From: Candidatus Saganbacteria bacterium
GTDB taxonomy: Bacteria > Margulisbacteria > WOR-1 > O2-12-FULL-45-9
Length of the DNA: 64,000 bases
Assembly (NCBI GenBank): GCA_016932255.1
Contig: JAFGDE010000015.1
Location: 117,422 to 181,421 of the forward strand
Reading direction: 5' to 3'
Position numbers and translations under genes: made by a program. This document shows positions 8,201-15,657 of this stretch, in pieces. Under the pieces are notes generated by a model. That model was not told the origin of the DNA, did no database searches, and worked only from the letters and a program-made list of their open reading frames with translations. The stretch's first letter is position 1; every line of letters starts with the position of its first letter.

Positions 8201-9302
8201 GACCATTGAAGCCACGGCCGAGGCGACAAAATCACTGACGCGCTCGATAGATAATTCCTATACCGTATCGCTTGACCTGACTCCCAGCTTTCTGGAAAAA
8301 TGGACCGCGCGTGTCAGCCTGCTCGACCATAAAGGAGAGACTTTGATCAAGGAGTATGCCCCGACTTCAGAGGTCAATACCACAAAGAACGAGACCTACC
8401 ACATGGACCTGGTGCCTTTCTCTCAGCTGACCATGGCCCTGGACCATAACCGCCAGGAAAGGTCAACAGTCGTTATCGGCGGGGTCAACCCCAGGACCGA
8501 ACGCAGCTCGGCCAATGTGCGTTATGTGCCCTTCTCCTGGCTGTCCGGCGGCTGGAACGGCTCACAAAGCGAATCGATCCCTGAGTCCGGGGCAAATTAC
8601 AAGACCACCGGCCGGGCCCACGCCTATAATGCCGGCTGGACGCCTATTTCACACAACCTGTTCAAGCTGTCCTCAACGTTCAACCTGAGCAATACTTTGC
8701 AGACCGCCCCTTCCGGCACCCATGAAGGCATTGCGACGGAAACCAATACCTTCGGCCAGAACTACACGGTCAATATCCTGCCGCATCCCAACGTCCCGCT
8801 GACGCTGGGTTATGCCCTGGAGAATTACCACAATAAGAACGATCATCCGGTGGCCGCCAGCAAGATAGACACCGAGACCGAGAATTCAACCGCTAATGCC
8901 GGCATCTCATTTACTCCGATCCCGGCCTTGACGCTCAGCTCAAATTACAACATCAAGACCACCCGGGTGATCAATGATCTCAAAGTCTCGCCCGAAGCCC
9001 TCACCAAGACGGTCCTTGACAGCAAGGTTGTTTATCAGCTCTTCAGCTGGGGGACGCTTGTCTATGACCGCCAGGACGAGGATAACCACGGCGAGGTCCA
9101 GGCCGGTTCCGTGGCCGCTCTCAATATCCTGAAAGTGACCGAGACCCTGAGCCTTAATATCACCCTGCCTGTTGATAACCCGGTGCTGTCCAGCTTTGTT
9201 TTCATCGCTTCGGTCAAATCAGTCGATTACAAGAACCGCAATAATCCTTCAGATAACTTCAAGGCGGCTTTGACCACCTTCGAAGGCAGTTTGAACTTCT
9301 GA
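5202..9302 (+). CDS. Large secreted beta-rich envelope protein with SprA-like DYTIDY repeats
   Basis: The product is 1366 residues and starts with a signal peptide (MKKFLKLLFPALLILFFA, cleavage near AQQ). A module around residues 113-160 (FGDFTANFTGNEFAS) is followed by at least five degenerate repeats near 174-230, 295-352, 369-426, 588-663 and 719-781. Each has the plan GPY-x-hydrophobic, IVxGSExIxV, then DYxIxY..G.I.F. From about residue 790 to the end the sequence alternates polar and hydrophobic residues, is rich in aromatic and Thr/Ser residues, and ends in Phe (EGSLNF), as outer-membrane barrels do. The repeat plan resembles part of the SprA/Sov translocon of type 9 secretion from memory, but this protein is much shorter. 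Another large porin-like outer-membrane protein is the alternative. It is convergent with a protease gene. Confidence 0.7.
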   Translation: MKKFLKLLFPALLILFFAGQVPAQQGTYPQLDISGFKKWEYKKVDVKPSSNYFSGLTQLGGYYPTFTGGPWQERLQLRIIGQLSENLSVTYDLEQQPETPDRYDVKVKYYNNELTFGDFTANFTGNEFASASKFLNGVMLTAKDGWYDVIAVPSAKLKSQTQALTSQTGNNTKGPYNLGHGSIVEGSESIELNDVQLIRNVDYTIDYFEGKVTFNRILTEADTFKYTFEYTNILDLFFPSLSKRDFFGFQSRFTIDPDEFGRPPVVPEPVIESAQDTFPTSGSPEPEVLEAEASGQYQLQHVPVVNFSEKLTFMGTELRKNEDYIIRYTKGEIKLLTRFLPTSNEVLVVEYDYYVTSEETEAILGIGARGPYKFAHNNIVPESERIEVDGKLFVRDLDYTINNAKGEIAFGVVIGPTSQIKARYRFNVLALPETLPSKFPKELILGMTYLKESAKKSSGTATTSLIESVSGQDIINNNYHIYLQNRPVVPSSEGGTLIVKVDGVQLTAEVDYAVPSTEVNAGTGDIEVVPPATLAYINDRDDPTDGYGTGTIKILNPATIIATSSVTVTYSYSKSIVGKYSGVGDGTRGPYYLRNIRNIVPGSETVQVWEQGSSIITTYTRNSSFDADAGATGYSINYNADNPSITFNDDLGTTKNFQIIYQYVPPSSAGSDDISQSVFGFDGKYKIGDIFNIETAYAKSETDQVFVAETKYEDFFGNGTKNYALSSPKEIIEGSEKISVNNNLLNKDIDYFISYSAPGQITFYYITPTTLDAISVEYKYQSQSGIVVGQKVKTDSAYKLSAETKLFGDKLTIGGSTKQIGFDFTPMGSTSIGLGSRYKSYNVKYLPGEGWHDLSTNYSYIENITPIGTTRDRFQRSFDNSVSLGLNPAQVARLDFSYRDYRTMDDTNILTPTHSGDTKQNSYAVSLTPTEWSYGVLTFNQKYDLKKTFSEQDSERDSNNYQKSTIDYSHANGQLKFTDRVGLGYDFQFSEPKTIALKSSTIEATAEATKSLTRSIDNSYTVSLDLTPSFLEKWTARVSLLDHKGETLIKEYAPTSEVNTTKNETYHMDLVPFSQLTMALDHNRQERSTVVIGGVNPRTERSSANVRYVPFSWLSGGWNGSQSESIPESGANYKTTGRAHAYNAGWTPISHNLFKLSSTFNLSNTLQTAPSGTHEGIATETNTFGQNYTVNILPHPNVPLTLGYALENYHNKNDHPVAASKIDTETENSTANAGISFTPIPALTLSSNYNIKTTRVINDLKVSPEALTKTVLDSKVVYQLFSWGTLVYDRQDEDNHGEVQAGSVAALNILKVTETLSLNITLPVDNPVLSSFVFIASVKSVDYKNRNNPSDNFKAALTTFEGSLNF

Positions 9303-9309
9303 GGAGAAC

Positions 9310-11502
9310 CTAGTTGAGGATTATCAGCTTGCCGCGGGCCAGCGGTTTATTGTCAGCGACTATCTGGTAGAGATAAACCCCGTTCTCTACAGGCTGACCG
9401 GAAGCCGCCCTGCCGTTCCAGGTCGGCGCGTTGGCCCCGGATTTGCCGCCGCTATCACCCGCAGCGTACGTGTTTTGCCAGACCAGCTTGCCGCTCAGAT
9501 CAAAGACATATATCCTGACCTGGAAGTTGCTCGAAAGGACATAATTGAAGCTGACCTCTCCGGTCAGGCTGCGGTCAAAGGGATTGGGCAGGCCAAATGT
9601 CAGCGGCAGGCCGGGCTGCGGCTCGACCGATTTATTGCTTGAACCGCCCGGCTGGATATCGATCACTATGCTTTCACGGCTGATGTTGCCGATCTTATCG
9701 TAGACCGTCAACCTCAGTGTATAATCACCGTTCAGTCCAGATGTCTCCCAGCTGCCGAGTATGCCGCCCGGGACCGGAACATACGCCTGCTTGATCGTTT
9801 CGTACGTCGTCGGGACGGCACCCTGGCCATACTCCAAGATATAACGATCGATATACTGGTCCTCAGCAGTGCCCAGGATCGTCAAAGCGCCGGCGACACT
9901 GGCGCCGTTCGCCGGATAATATATCGAGGCTTCCGGGGTCGTATTGTCGACAAAAACAGAAACCTGGGCTTCTTCCGTAGCCGAACCAACAGAAGAAACT
10001 TCGAGCCGGATCTCATACGCGCCGTTAAGCCCGGCCGTCTCCCAGGTGCCGAGCTGCCCGCTTTCAACGCTTGCGCTAGTGCTCTCGATTGTAGCCACCA
10101 GGGCGCCTGCCTGCCTCGCTTCCAGAATATAACTGGTGAAATCCCAGCCCGCGGCCGAACCGGTCACGGCAACCTTGCCGCTGACATATGTGTTGTCAGC
10201 CGGAGAAGTTATGCGCGCAACCACGCCTGCGATCGCCAAATAGGCGTTGACGCGTTTGCCGATCGGCTGATCGGTCGAAATAACGTCAGCCTCAGTGGTG
10301 ATCTTGTCCATTATTTCCCGAACGTTATAGGATGGGTTAGCGGCTTTGACCAAGGCAGCCAAGCCTGCCACAAAAGGCGAGGAATATGAAGTGCCGTTGT
10401 GGGTCCCGTAAGCATTGCTGCGCTCCGTGGACCAGATACCTGTGCCTGCAGCACAGCAATCGACCCAGGTGCCATAATTGGATGCTGGGGTCTTGCCGGT
10501 GGCCGGGTCAATACCGGTCCAAATGGCGCGCTGATCGCTCGAATCGACCGCACCCACCGCCAGCACCGTTGAAAGATAGGCCGGATAGGTCGGATCACTG
10601 ACATTGCCGTTGCCTGCCGCAGCAACCAGGACGATCCCGTCGTTATACGCATCCTGACAGCGGCTTTGGAGCGAAGCATCAGCGGCATATTGGCCAAAAC
10701 TCATGTTGATCACGTCAACGTTCTTGGCCCTCGCCCAAGCGATCCCCTGCAAGATGTCAGTCATATATCCGTCACCATGGCTGTCCAGCACCTTGATCGG
10801 CAGGAGCTGGCAGGCCCAATCAATGCCGGCAATACCCTTGCCGTTGTTCGTTGTCGCGCCGATAACGCCGCAGACCGTCGTGCCGTGAGAAGCTGAATGG
10901 TCATCCATCGGATCGGGCCCTTCTGGATCAACAAATCTATAGGCATCCGCCACATTAACACGGCCAACCAGGTCCTCATGGTTATAATCGCAGCCTGTAT
11001 CAAGCACGGCTACTGTTACGCTGTTAGTGCCCGTGGTCCTATCCCAGGCCAGCGGACAATCGATATTGGTCAGGCCATACTGGTCATTGGCTAAAAAACG
11101 CGGGTCGTTCGGGGTGGTAATAAAAGCATGGACGATCGAATCAGCCGCTGCGGAACGCACATTGCTGTCGCGGCGAAAATCATTTGCCACTTGTTCCGGA
11201 TCTTCTGTTTCCGGGAAAATAAGGACATATTCATCGGCCAGCTCGGTCCATTCCGGCTTGATCTCCAGGGCTTTGGAGTAAAGCTGTTCGATGCGATAGA
11301 TCTTGTGTTTAGTATTAAGCGCCTGGACGGAAGCAGCTGAAACATTGGCCGCTTGGACAGAAGAAGCGCTCAGGCCTTTGGGCAGGGCAACAACGCCAGG
11401 CTTGAATTTAACCATGATCCTGTCGGGAGCATATTCGGCAAAGGCCGTGGAAGCAAAAAAGAGGGGTAAAAGCAGGCCCAGGGCCCAAACTTTCCTTCGC
11501 AT
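9310..11502 (-). CDS. Secreted subtilisin-like (S8) serine protease with FlgD/type-A-like C-terminal domain
   Basis: This is a 730-residue exported protease. A signal peptide (MRRKVWALGLLLPLFFAS) and a propeptide-like region (residues 23-130) precede the catalytic domain. The triad is Asp168 (AVLDTG), His206 (SASHGTTV) and Ser372 (GTSYSSP), with AAGNGN supplying the oxyanion Asn. Two Ig-like repeats follow; they begin ITSPADNTYVSG and IYYPANGASVAG. The last ~85 residues form a FlgD-like beta-sandwich (NPFDRS, VRIYVFDLSGKLVW, WNGRAASGQPVENGVYLYQI, GKLIIL), which is the layout of type-A sorting domains. The domain suggests display or export across the outer membrane. The gene is divergent from the aminotransferase gene, with interlocking promoters. 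Confidence 0.93.
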   Translation of the reverse strand: MRRKVWALGLLLPLFFASTAFAEYAPDRIMVKFKPGVVALPKGLSASSVQAANVSAASVQALNTKHKIYRIEQLYSKALEIKPEWTELADEYVLIFPETEDPEQVANDFRRDSNVRSAAADSIVHAFITTPNDPRFLANDQYGLTNIDCPLAWDRTTGTNSVTVAVLDTGCDYNHEDLVGRVNVADAYRFVDPEGPDPMDDHSASHGTTVCGVIGATTNNGKGIAGIDWACQLLPIKVLDSHGDGYMTDILQGIAWARAKNVDVINMSFGQYAADASLQSRCQDAYNDGIVLVAAAGNGNVSDPTYPAYLSTVLAVGAVDSSDQRAIWTGIDPATGKTPASNYGTWVDCCAAGTGIWSTERSNAYGTHNGTSYSSPFVAGLAALVKAANPSYNVREIMDKITTEADVISTDQPIGKRVNAYLAIAGVVARITSPADNTYVSGKVAVTGSAAGWDFTSYILEARQAGALVATIESTSASVESGQLGTWETAGLNGAYEIRLEVSSVGSATEEAQVSVFVDNTTPEASIYYPANGASVAGALTILGTAEDQYIDRYILEYGQGAVPTTYETIKQAYVPVPGGILGSWETSGLNGDYTLRLTVYDKIGNISRESIVIDIQPGGSSNKSVEPQPGLPLTFGLPNPFDRSLTGEVSFNYVLSSNFQVRIYVFDLSGKLVWQNTYAAGDSGGKSGANAPTWNGRAASGQPVENGVYLYQIVADNKPLARGKLIILN

Positions 11503-11507
11503 GATGG

Positions 11508-11537
11508 TTGAAGTATATCATGGATTAGGAGTATAAT
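11508..11537 (+). promoter_or_regulatory. Promoter of the aminotransferase gene
   Basis: TTGAAG at 11508-11513 and TATAAT at 11532-11537 are 18 bp apart. The ATG at 11547 begins 9 nt after the -10 box, so the transcript is probably leaderless. The -35 box overlaps the -10 box of the divergent protease gene. Confidence 0.65.
11512..11517 (-). promoter_or_regulatory. -10 box of the S8 protease gene
   Basis: On the minus strand TATACT lies 9 nt before the protease ATG at 11502. It overlaps the -35 box of the opposite gene by 2 bp, so RNA polymerase can probably occupy only one direction at a time. Confidence 0.55.
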
Positions 11538-11546
11538 AAACCCGCT

Positions 11547-12743
11547 ATGAAAAATTTGACCGAACGCGGCAAAGAAGTTCTCTCCCCCGTATTGGGCCGC
11601 TACTTCGCTGATTTTGAGGTCGACAAAGGCGAGGGATGCTACCTTTTTGGGCTGGACGGGAAAAAATATCTGGACTTTTCCTCAGGTATTGCTGTCTGTG
11701 TTATCGGCCATGCTCATCCCAATGTCGTGGCCGCGGCACAGGCCCAGACAGCCAAGCTGATCCATATCTGCATCGGCATTGCCAGCTATGAACCATACAT
11801 AAAACTGGCCGAAGAACTGGCAGAAATCGCGCCGTTCAAAGATGCCCAGGTCTTCCTTTGCCAGAGCGGTTCCGAAGCGGTCGAAGCCGCGATCAAACTG
11901 GCCCGTTATTCCTCAAAAAAGACCGGCCTGGCCGCTCTGCGCGGCGGCTTTCACGGCCGCACCCTGGGCGCCCTGTCACTGACGACCTCAAAGATGAAAT
12001 ACCGTGACGGCTACGAGCCGCTGGTCCCGGACGTTCACATCGTTGATCCTGACCTGGCCAAGATCGAACAGTTGTTCAAGCAAGGCGGCATCGCCGGCAT
12101 TATCCTGGAGCCGATCACCGGCGAGGGCGGCTACAGAGTCCAGTCCAAAGAATTGATCCAGGGCATCCGCAAATTATGCGATAAATATAATGTGCTGCTG
12201 ATCGCGGATGAGATCCAGAGCGGGTTCGGCCGCACGGGCAAGTGGTTCGCCATTGAGCACTTTGGCGTAATACCTGATATTATATGTATGGCCAAGGGGA
12301 TCGCCTCGGGCTTTCCTCTGGGCGGCATCATGGCCCCGGCCGCGCTCATGGCCAAATGGTCCCCCGGTTCCCACGGCGGCACTTACGGCGGCAATCCTGT
12401 CTGCTGTGCCGCAGCCATTGCCACGATCAAAACGATCAAACAGGAAAAACTGATCGACAAAGCAGCTGAATCCGGCCGCTATCTGAGCAGCAAGCTTAAA
12501 GAACTTCAGGCCGCTCAACCAAAGATCAAGGAAGTCCGCGGCCTTGGACTGATGATCGGGGTCGATTTTGGCGAGTCGAATATGGTCAAGAAGGTCATCA
12601 ATGAATGTCTGGCCAACGGCCTGGTCATTATCCCAACGGGCGCTGACGGCACGGTCATCCGTTTTATCCCGCCGCTGATCGTTTCCCGGGAAGAGATCGA
12701 CAAGGCCTTGAAAATCTTCGCCCAGGCTGTCTCACATGCCTGA
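11547..12743 (+). CDS. Class III PLP aminotransferase (acetylornithine / GABA aminotransferase type)
   Basis: This 398-residue aminotransferase belongs to the family of ArgD, GabT and ornithine aminotransferases. The PLP-binding lysine is Lys250 in [14 protein letters not shown], the ring-nitrogen aspartate is Asp221 in [15 protein letters not shown], and the phosphate loop is [15 protein letters not shown]. The segment [14 protein letters not shown] near the active site is closer to GABA-type enzymes than to typical ArgD, so the substrate is left open. No arginine genes are adjacent. Its last 8 bp overlap the start of the methyltransferase gene, suggesting one transcript. Confidence 0.9.
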   Translation: MKNLTERGKEVLSPVLGRYFADFEVDKGEGCYLFGLDGKKYLDFSSGIAVCVIGHAHPNVVAAAQAQTAKLIHICIGIASYEPYIKLAEELAEIAPFKDAQVFLCQSGSEAVEAAIKLARYSSKKTGLAALRGGFHGRTLGALSLTTSKMKYRDGYEPLVPDVHIVDPDLAKIEQLFKQGGIAGIILEPITGEGGYRVQSKELIQGIRKLCDKYNVLLIADEIQSGFGRTGKWFAIEHFGVIPDIICMAKGIASGFPLGGIMAPAALMAKWSPGSHGGTYGGNPVCCAAAIATIKTIKQEKLIDKAAESGRYLSSKLKELQAAQPKIKEVRGLGLMIGVDFGESNMVKKVINECLANGLVIIPTGADGTVIRFIPPLIVSREEIDKALKIFAQAVSHA

Positions 12744-13245
12744 ATACCTGAACCTTGACGAGCTGCTGGATATCACCCGCAGGAAAAAAGATCCTGCCTT
12801 TATTCTCATTCTCGACGGTATCGAGGATCCCCATAATTTTGGCGCCATTCTTCGCTCGGCCGAAGCCTCCGGGGTCCATGGCGTTGTTATCCGCAAGAAA
12901 CGCCAGGTCCAAGTGACCGAGACCGTGGCCAAGGTCTCAACGGGCGCTGCCGACCTGGTAGCCATCGCCCGGGTAGCCAACATCGCCGAGACCATCAGTC
13001 GCCTGCAGGATGCCGGAATCGTCGTGATAGGTGTTGAAATAGACGGTAAAAGGTTATATAATGAACCTGACCTGAAACAGCCGACGGCGATCGTCATCGG
13101 CAGCGAAGGTTTCGGGATGTCCCGCCTGGTCAAGGAAAGATGCGACGAGATCGTTCGCATCCCGATGCACGGCGAGATCAACTCGCTTAACGCATCAGTG
13201 GCCACGGGCATAATGCTGTACGAAGTGCTCCGACAAAGGAGGTGA
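12736..13245 (+). CDS. TrmH/RlmB-type (SPOUT) RNA 2'-O-methyltransferase, catalytic domain only
   Basis: The 169 residues match the knotted SPOUT catalytic domain that methylates ribose 2'-OH of tRNA or 23S rRNA. Motif 1 is DGIEDPHNFGAILRSAEASG, motif 2 is IVIGSEGFGMS and motif 3 is IPMHGEINSLNASVATGIML. RlmB-like proteins are usually about 240 residues with an N-terminal L30e-like substrate domain. That domain is absent here, because the start lies inside the end of the aminotransferase gene and there is no room for it. The chain begins at the linker (YLNLDELLDITRRK). The RNA target cannot be decided from the sequence. Confidence 0.88.
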   Translation: MPEYLNLDELLDITRRKKDPAFILILDGIEDPHNFGAILRSAEASGVHGVVIRKKRQVQVTETVAKVSTGAADLVAIARVANIAETISRLQDAGIVVIGVEIDGKRLYNEPDLKQPTAIVIGSEGFGMSRLVKERCDEIVRIPMHGEINSLNASVATGIMLYEVLRQRR

Positions 13246-13251
13246 AATGGT

Positions 13252-13377
13252 ATGGCAGAGAAAGTTCTAAAGTGTGGCATCAAGAAACAGAAAGGTTACC
13301 TGTATTTCATTGACAAGAAAGGTGACATTTCTCGCGCTAAGATGGCTCGCGGCAGGAAGAAAAAGAAACGCCGCTAA
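13252..13377 (+). CDS. 41-residue highly basic small protein
   Basis: A strong site (AAAGGAGGTGA) beginning 10 nt after the methyltransferase's last conserved codons precedes ATG 13252. A nearer ATG at 13247 is in another frame and stops after 7 codons. The protein begins MAEKVLKCGIKKQKGYLYF, has IDKKGDISRAKMARG in the middle and ends in a run of Arg/Lys (GRKKKKRR). Its charge and size suggest binding to RNA or the ribosome, and its neighbours are an RNA methyltransferase and tRNA-Tyr. I do not recognise a named family, and the function is unknown. Confidence 0.75.
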   Translation: MAEKVLKCGIKKQKGYLYFIDKKGDISRAKMARGRKKKKRR

Positions 13378-13387
13378 TGGTCCTAAT

Positions 13388-13437
13388 GGTTGCGGTTGCG
13401 GATCCGTAGAGTCGTTACGGGTCTCGTAACCGCAACC
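13388..13437 (+). terminator. Terminator-like hairpin built from ggttgcgg words
   Basis: GGTTGCGGTT at 13388-13397 pairs with AACCGCAACC at 13428-13437, with an inner stem CCGTA/TACGG, and is followed by TTTTATT. It ends the transcript of the small basic protein. Its arms repeat the word ggttgc, like the other word-built inverted repeats of the window. Confidence 0.75.
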
Positions 13438-13495
13438 TTTTATTGGCGCCCTTCCCTCTCCGCTGATGAAGGAGCAGGCACAGGGCGCTTCGTGC

Positions 13496-13581
13496 GGAGA
13501 GGTAGCGAAGTGGTCAAACGCATCTGACTGTAAATCAGACGGCTTACGCCTTCGAAGGTTCAAATCCTTCCCTCTCCACCA
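13496..13581 (+). tRNA. tRNA-Tyr (GTA)
   Basis: This is an 86-nt class II tRNA with a long variable arm and an encoded CCA end. The acceptor GGAGAGG (13496-13502) pairs with CCTCTCC (13571-13577). The anticodon stem TCTGA/TCAGA encloses loop CTGTAAA with anticodon GTA, and the T arm is GAAGG-TTCAAAT-CCTTC. Copies of its 3' end recur downstream at 13801-13822, 15830-15854 and, more diverged, at 17023-17046. This marks it as an integration target. Twelve bases of the same end also occur upstream at 13450-13461. Confidence 0.95.
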
Positions 13582-13640
13582 CCCACTCTTCCTCAAGTAC
13601 TTCAAACAGACAACAGATCGATCTCTTTTCTGAAAACCTG

Positions 13641-13821
13641 GATTCAAACCCGGGAAAAGATGGGAGGCTCCATCGAATCCGCTACAGGCGGATGAGATGG
13701 AGGGAAGAAAAACGGAAGTTTTTCTTCCGGGGGATCAGGAAGCGAAGCGACCGTTAAGGGGGCGCAGCCCCCTTAAGGAGTCAGCCGCAGGCTGACGACG
13801 GGTTCTAATCCTTCCCTCTCC
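13641..13821 (+). repeat. Structured element, copy A, ending in a tRNA-Tyr 3'-end copy
   Basis: This 181-bp element is highly similar to 15913-16094. It contains a stem from CTCCATC to GATGGAG, the hairpin GAAGAAAAAC-GGAA-GTTTTTCTTC, the hairpin TTAAGGGGGC-GCA-GCCCCCTTAA and the hairpin GTCAGCC-GCA-GGCTGAC. It then ends with GGTTCTAATCC and CTTCCCTCTCC, a near copy of the tRNA-Tyr T arm and acceptor. It begins 59 nt after the tRNA-Tyr CCA. It could be a recombination site or a structured RNA. Confidence 0.8.
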
Positions 13822-13822
13822 A
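13801..13822 (+). repeat. Partial tRNA-Tyr 3'-end copy (att-like repeat 1)
   Basis: It matches tRNA-Tyr positions 13557-13578 at 21 of 22 bases. Such copies are left when an integrase inserts an element into a tRNA 3' end. Confidence 0.8.
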
Positions 13823-14023
13823 TTCTCCCTCGCTCTCGCTTCGCTCGTAGCTTCGGAGAATTAACCATTTATTATCTCTAGGTTCAAATTTATACTACGT
13901 AGTAACGCCAAAGGCGGACGAATAAAATGAGGCCGCAAGAGGGTAGTCCCTAGCGAACAGAGTGAGCCGAGGGGCTTCCTTCTCCATATATTTATCCCCA
14001 CTTTTGCTACAATTTCACTAATT

Positions 14024-14083
14024 ATGCTAATTTTGGGAGTGGAAACTTCGTGCGATCAACAAATCCCCACACCAACTTATTAA
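14024..14083 (+). pseudogene. tsaD: 5' fragment of tsaD, copy 1
   Basis: ATG begins a 19-codon frame whose first eleven residues are MLILGVETSCD, the conserved N-terminus of TsaD/OSGEP, the enzyme of tRNA t6A modification. After the GAT codon for Asp the similarity ends abruptly, and the frame stops at 14081. A TACAAT box lies about 10 nt upstream. A second fragment with the same breakpoint lies at 15412. A chance match is unlikely given the shared breakpoint, but only eleven residues are informative. Confidence 0.6.
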
Positions 14084-14171
14084 GCAAGCTATCATTTACT
14101 GATTGGGTATTCTTTTAATAAAGAAAGACTCTTCTTTTACTAACAACCATTATCAACAAGTTGGTGCGGGG
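14065..14171. repeat. 14-bp inverted repeat, arms 79 bp apart
   Basis: CCCCACACCAACTT at 14065-14078 pairs with AAGTTGGTGCGGGG at 14158-14171 with one mismatch. A shorter stem AAAGAA/TTCTTT sits inside. It starts right after the tsaD breakpoint and could be the end of a small mobile element or a folded RNA. Confidence 0.6.
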
Positions 14172-14255
14172 ACAAACACACCAGGAGATTTTTGGTTTAA
14201 AAGCACTACATTTGATCTTGCGGCAACTGGTAACAGTGTTTTGTGTTAGAACTTT

Positions 14256-15023
14256 TTATCCTTTGTTCTCCTGGATTAATTCCACAAAGTCACTTCTTCT
14301 ATATTGTAAAGCGTGACCAATATCATTTGCAGTGGCAAGTTGTTCCGCTGAATATTCTTTTATACTAATCACTTCTTCGCCGCTGCCACTAAGCTGAAAA
14401 GCTTCGATTTCTTCAGGCGTTACTTTTATTGTAAACAAAGTAAAGAAAAGAGAAAAGCCTTTCTTTGGCATATGGAATTGTGTTCTGGGAATAAGACGAT
14501 CCGGATCAATGTCAGCACCAAGCTCTTCGCTAATTTCCCTCTTAGCAGTGATTTCGGCCATCTCATAAGTTATTTTCCCGGAACTATCCCTGGCATCAGC
14601 TAGATCTTGGGCATTCATCGATCCAGAAGACAGAGCAAAGACCCCTTTCATATCCTGGGCACCTTTACCTCTTTCAAATAAGACCAGGTTACCACTTTCC
14701 GAATTTATCATGGCAATGAGGGCAACGGCGAATACGCCGCCCAAGCTTCTTTCAGGTTTTGGCACAACCCCTTCGATGACGCCATTTTCATCAACCTTAA
14801 TAAGCAATTCATTTTTAAACCATCCTGGAAATTTAGCGTCCAAAATCTGAAATCTTTGAGCCCGAGTTGTTTTCAATAACTTTTCATAAATTGTATCCAG
14901 CCTGCCTCCAGGTAAACTAGTGAACTGGCGAAGTTTTTTGCTGGTTCCTTCTGGAAGTAATTTCATGGCTCTATGGGTATTAACATAAACAAATTTCACA
15001 ATAGATGAAACAGTCCCACTCAT
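14256..15023 (-). CDS. Nudix-domain protein
   Basis: The 255-residue protein has a near-canonical Nudix box in its middle, ending REISEELGA with the required Glu eight residues before the Arg. The first glycine position of the box is shifted or replaced by Ser. Nudix enzymes cleave nucleoside diphosphates linked to another group, and the substrate here is unknown. The first ~90 residues are not recognisable. Start ATG 15023 follows a TAGGAGGG site. The gene is AT-rich compared with the core genes and lies between tRNA-Tyr 3'-end copies, so it was probably acquired. Confidence 0.8.
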   Translation of the reverse strand: MSGTVSSIVKFVYVNTHRAMKLLPEGTSKKLRQFTSLPGGRLDTIYEKLLKTTRAQRFQILDAKFPGWFKNELLIKVDENGVIEGVVPKPERSLGGVFAVALIAMINSESGNLVLFERGKGAQDMKGVFALSSGSMNAQDLADARDSSGKITYEMAEITAKREISEELGADIDPDRLIPRTQFHMPKKGFSLFFTLFTIKVTPEEIEAFQLSGSGEEVISIKEYSAEQLATANDIGHALQYRRSDFVELIQENKG

Positions 15024-15178
15024 TATTATTCCCTCCTAGCTTCTGCTATATAAAATTTGATGGGTTTCACTCCCCACCATATGGACATAGGCTCAGGCTT
15101 CGCCTTCGCGCTGACCCCACCTATGTCCAGACATATATCTTTCGACACATTTTGGCAAAATTTCATTTTATTTGTAAC

Positions 15179-15297
15179 TATTCAGGTCCTTTTAGTGTCT
15201 TTGCGTCTTAGCGGCAAATAAAAATAGCCGCAAAGGCGTTAAGGCGCAAAGTTTCGCAAAGGGATCCATAAGGACAGAAGTACTCGAGACCTGAATA
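15179..15297. repeat. Nested inverted repeat with ctttgcg/aaaggcg words
   Basis: Outer arms TATTCAGGTC (15179-15188) and GACCTGAATA (15288-15297) are perfect complements. Inside, arms made of ctttgcg-tcttagcg-gc and gccgc-aaaggcg-ttaaggcg-caaag pair imperfectly. The element belongs to the word-built inverted repeat class of this window. Confidence 0.65.
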
Positions 15298-15411
15298 TTT
15301 ACCCTTTTCTTATAATTATTGGAAATGATCTGGAACATGGTATACCCAAGGATTTAACAAAATCATTTTATAAAGGTAGTATACTTTCTTTATGAATATA
15401 GGAGTATTGCT

Positions 15412-15471
15412 GTGCTTATACTAAGTATCGAAACTTCATGCGATTCAAGAACACATCAGCGATTTTTTTAG
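15412..15471 (+). pseudogene. tsaD: 5' fragment of tsaD, copy 2
   Basis: GTG at 15412, 7 nt after an AGGAG site, begins a 19-codon frame starting VLILSIETSCD, again the TsaD N-terminus. Similarity ends after the same GAT codon as in copy 1. The two copies differ mainly at third codon positions, so they are related as protein-coding DNA rather than as a recent duplicate. Confidence 0.6.
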
Positions 15472-15657
15472 CTTAATCACAGGATATTTTGATTTGGGAA
15501 GAGAATAAAGAATAAAAAGGCACATCGAAAAGTGGCATTTAATTCGAAAGAGGCATAGAAGTCTCTATATTGGATTCCGAGAGCGGCGAGCCTTGCCTGC
15601 CGGCAGGCGGGGCCGCCTCCGGCCCGCTGCGCGACCCTGCGGCGGAAGATCAGTTTT

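Larger units (their letters stand above)
13582..14255. other. Non-coding accessory stretch after tRNA-Tyr
   Basis: This 674-bp stretch has no convincing intact gene. It holds structured element A (13641-13821), a hairpin at 13822-13861 (ATTCTCC/GGAGAAT), a stem around 13948-13972, a tsaD 5' fragment at 14024, and a long inverted repeat with arms at 14065-14078 and 14158-14171. A 48-codon open frame from 14103 to 14249, ending ATGNSVLC, is probably the remnant of a longer gene. Base composition falls sharply after about 13.86 kb. Confidence 0.7.

Noticed and set aside
13267..13647. 126-codon minus-strand frame over the tRNA-Tyr region
   Set aside because: It crosses the small basic protein gene, a terminator and the tRNA, so it cannot be a real gene.
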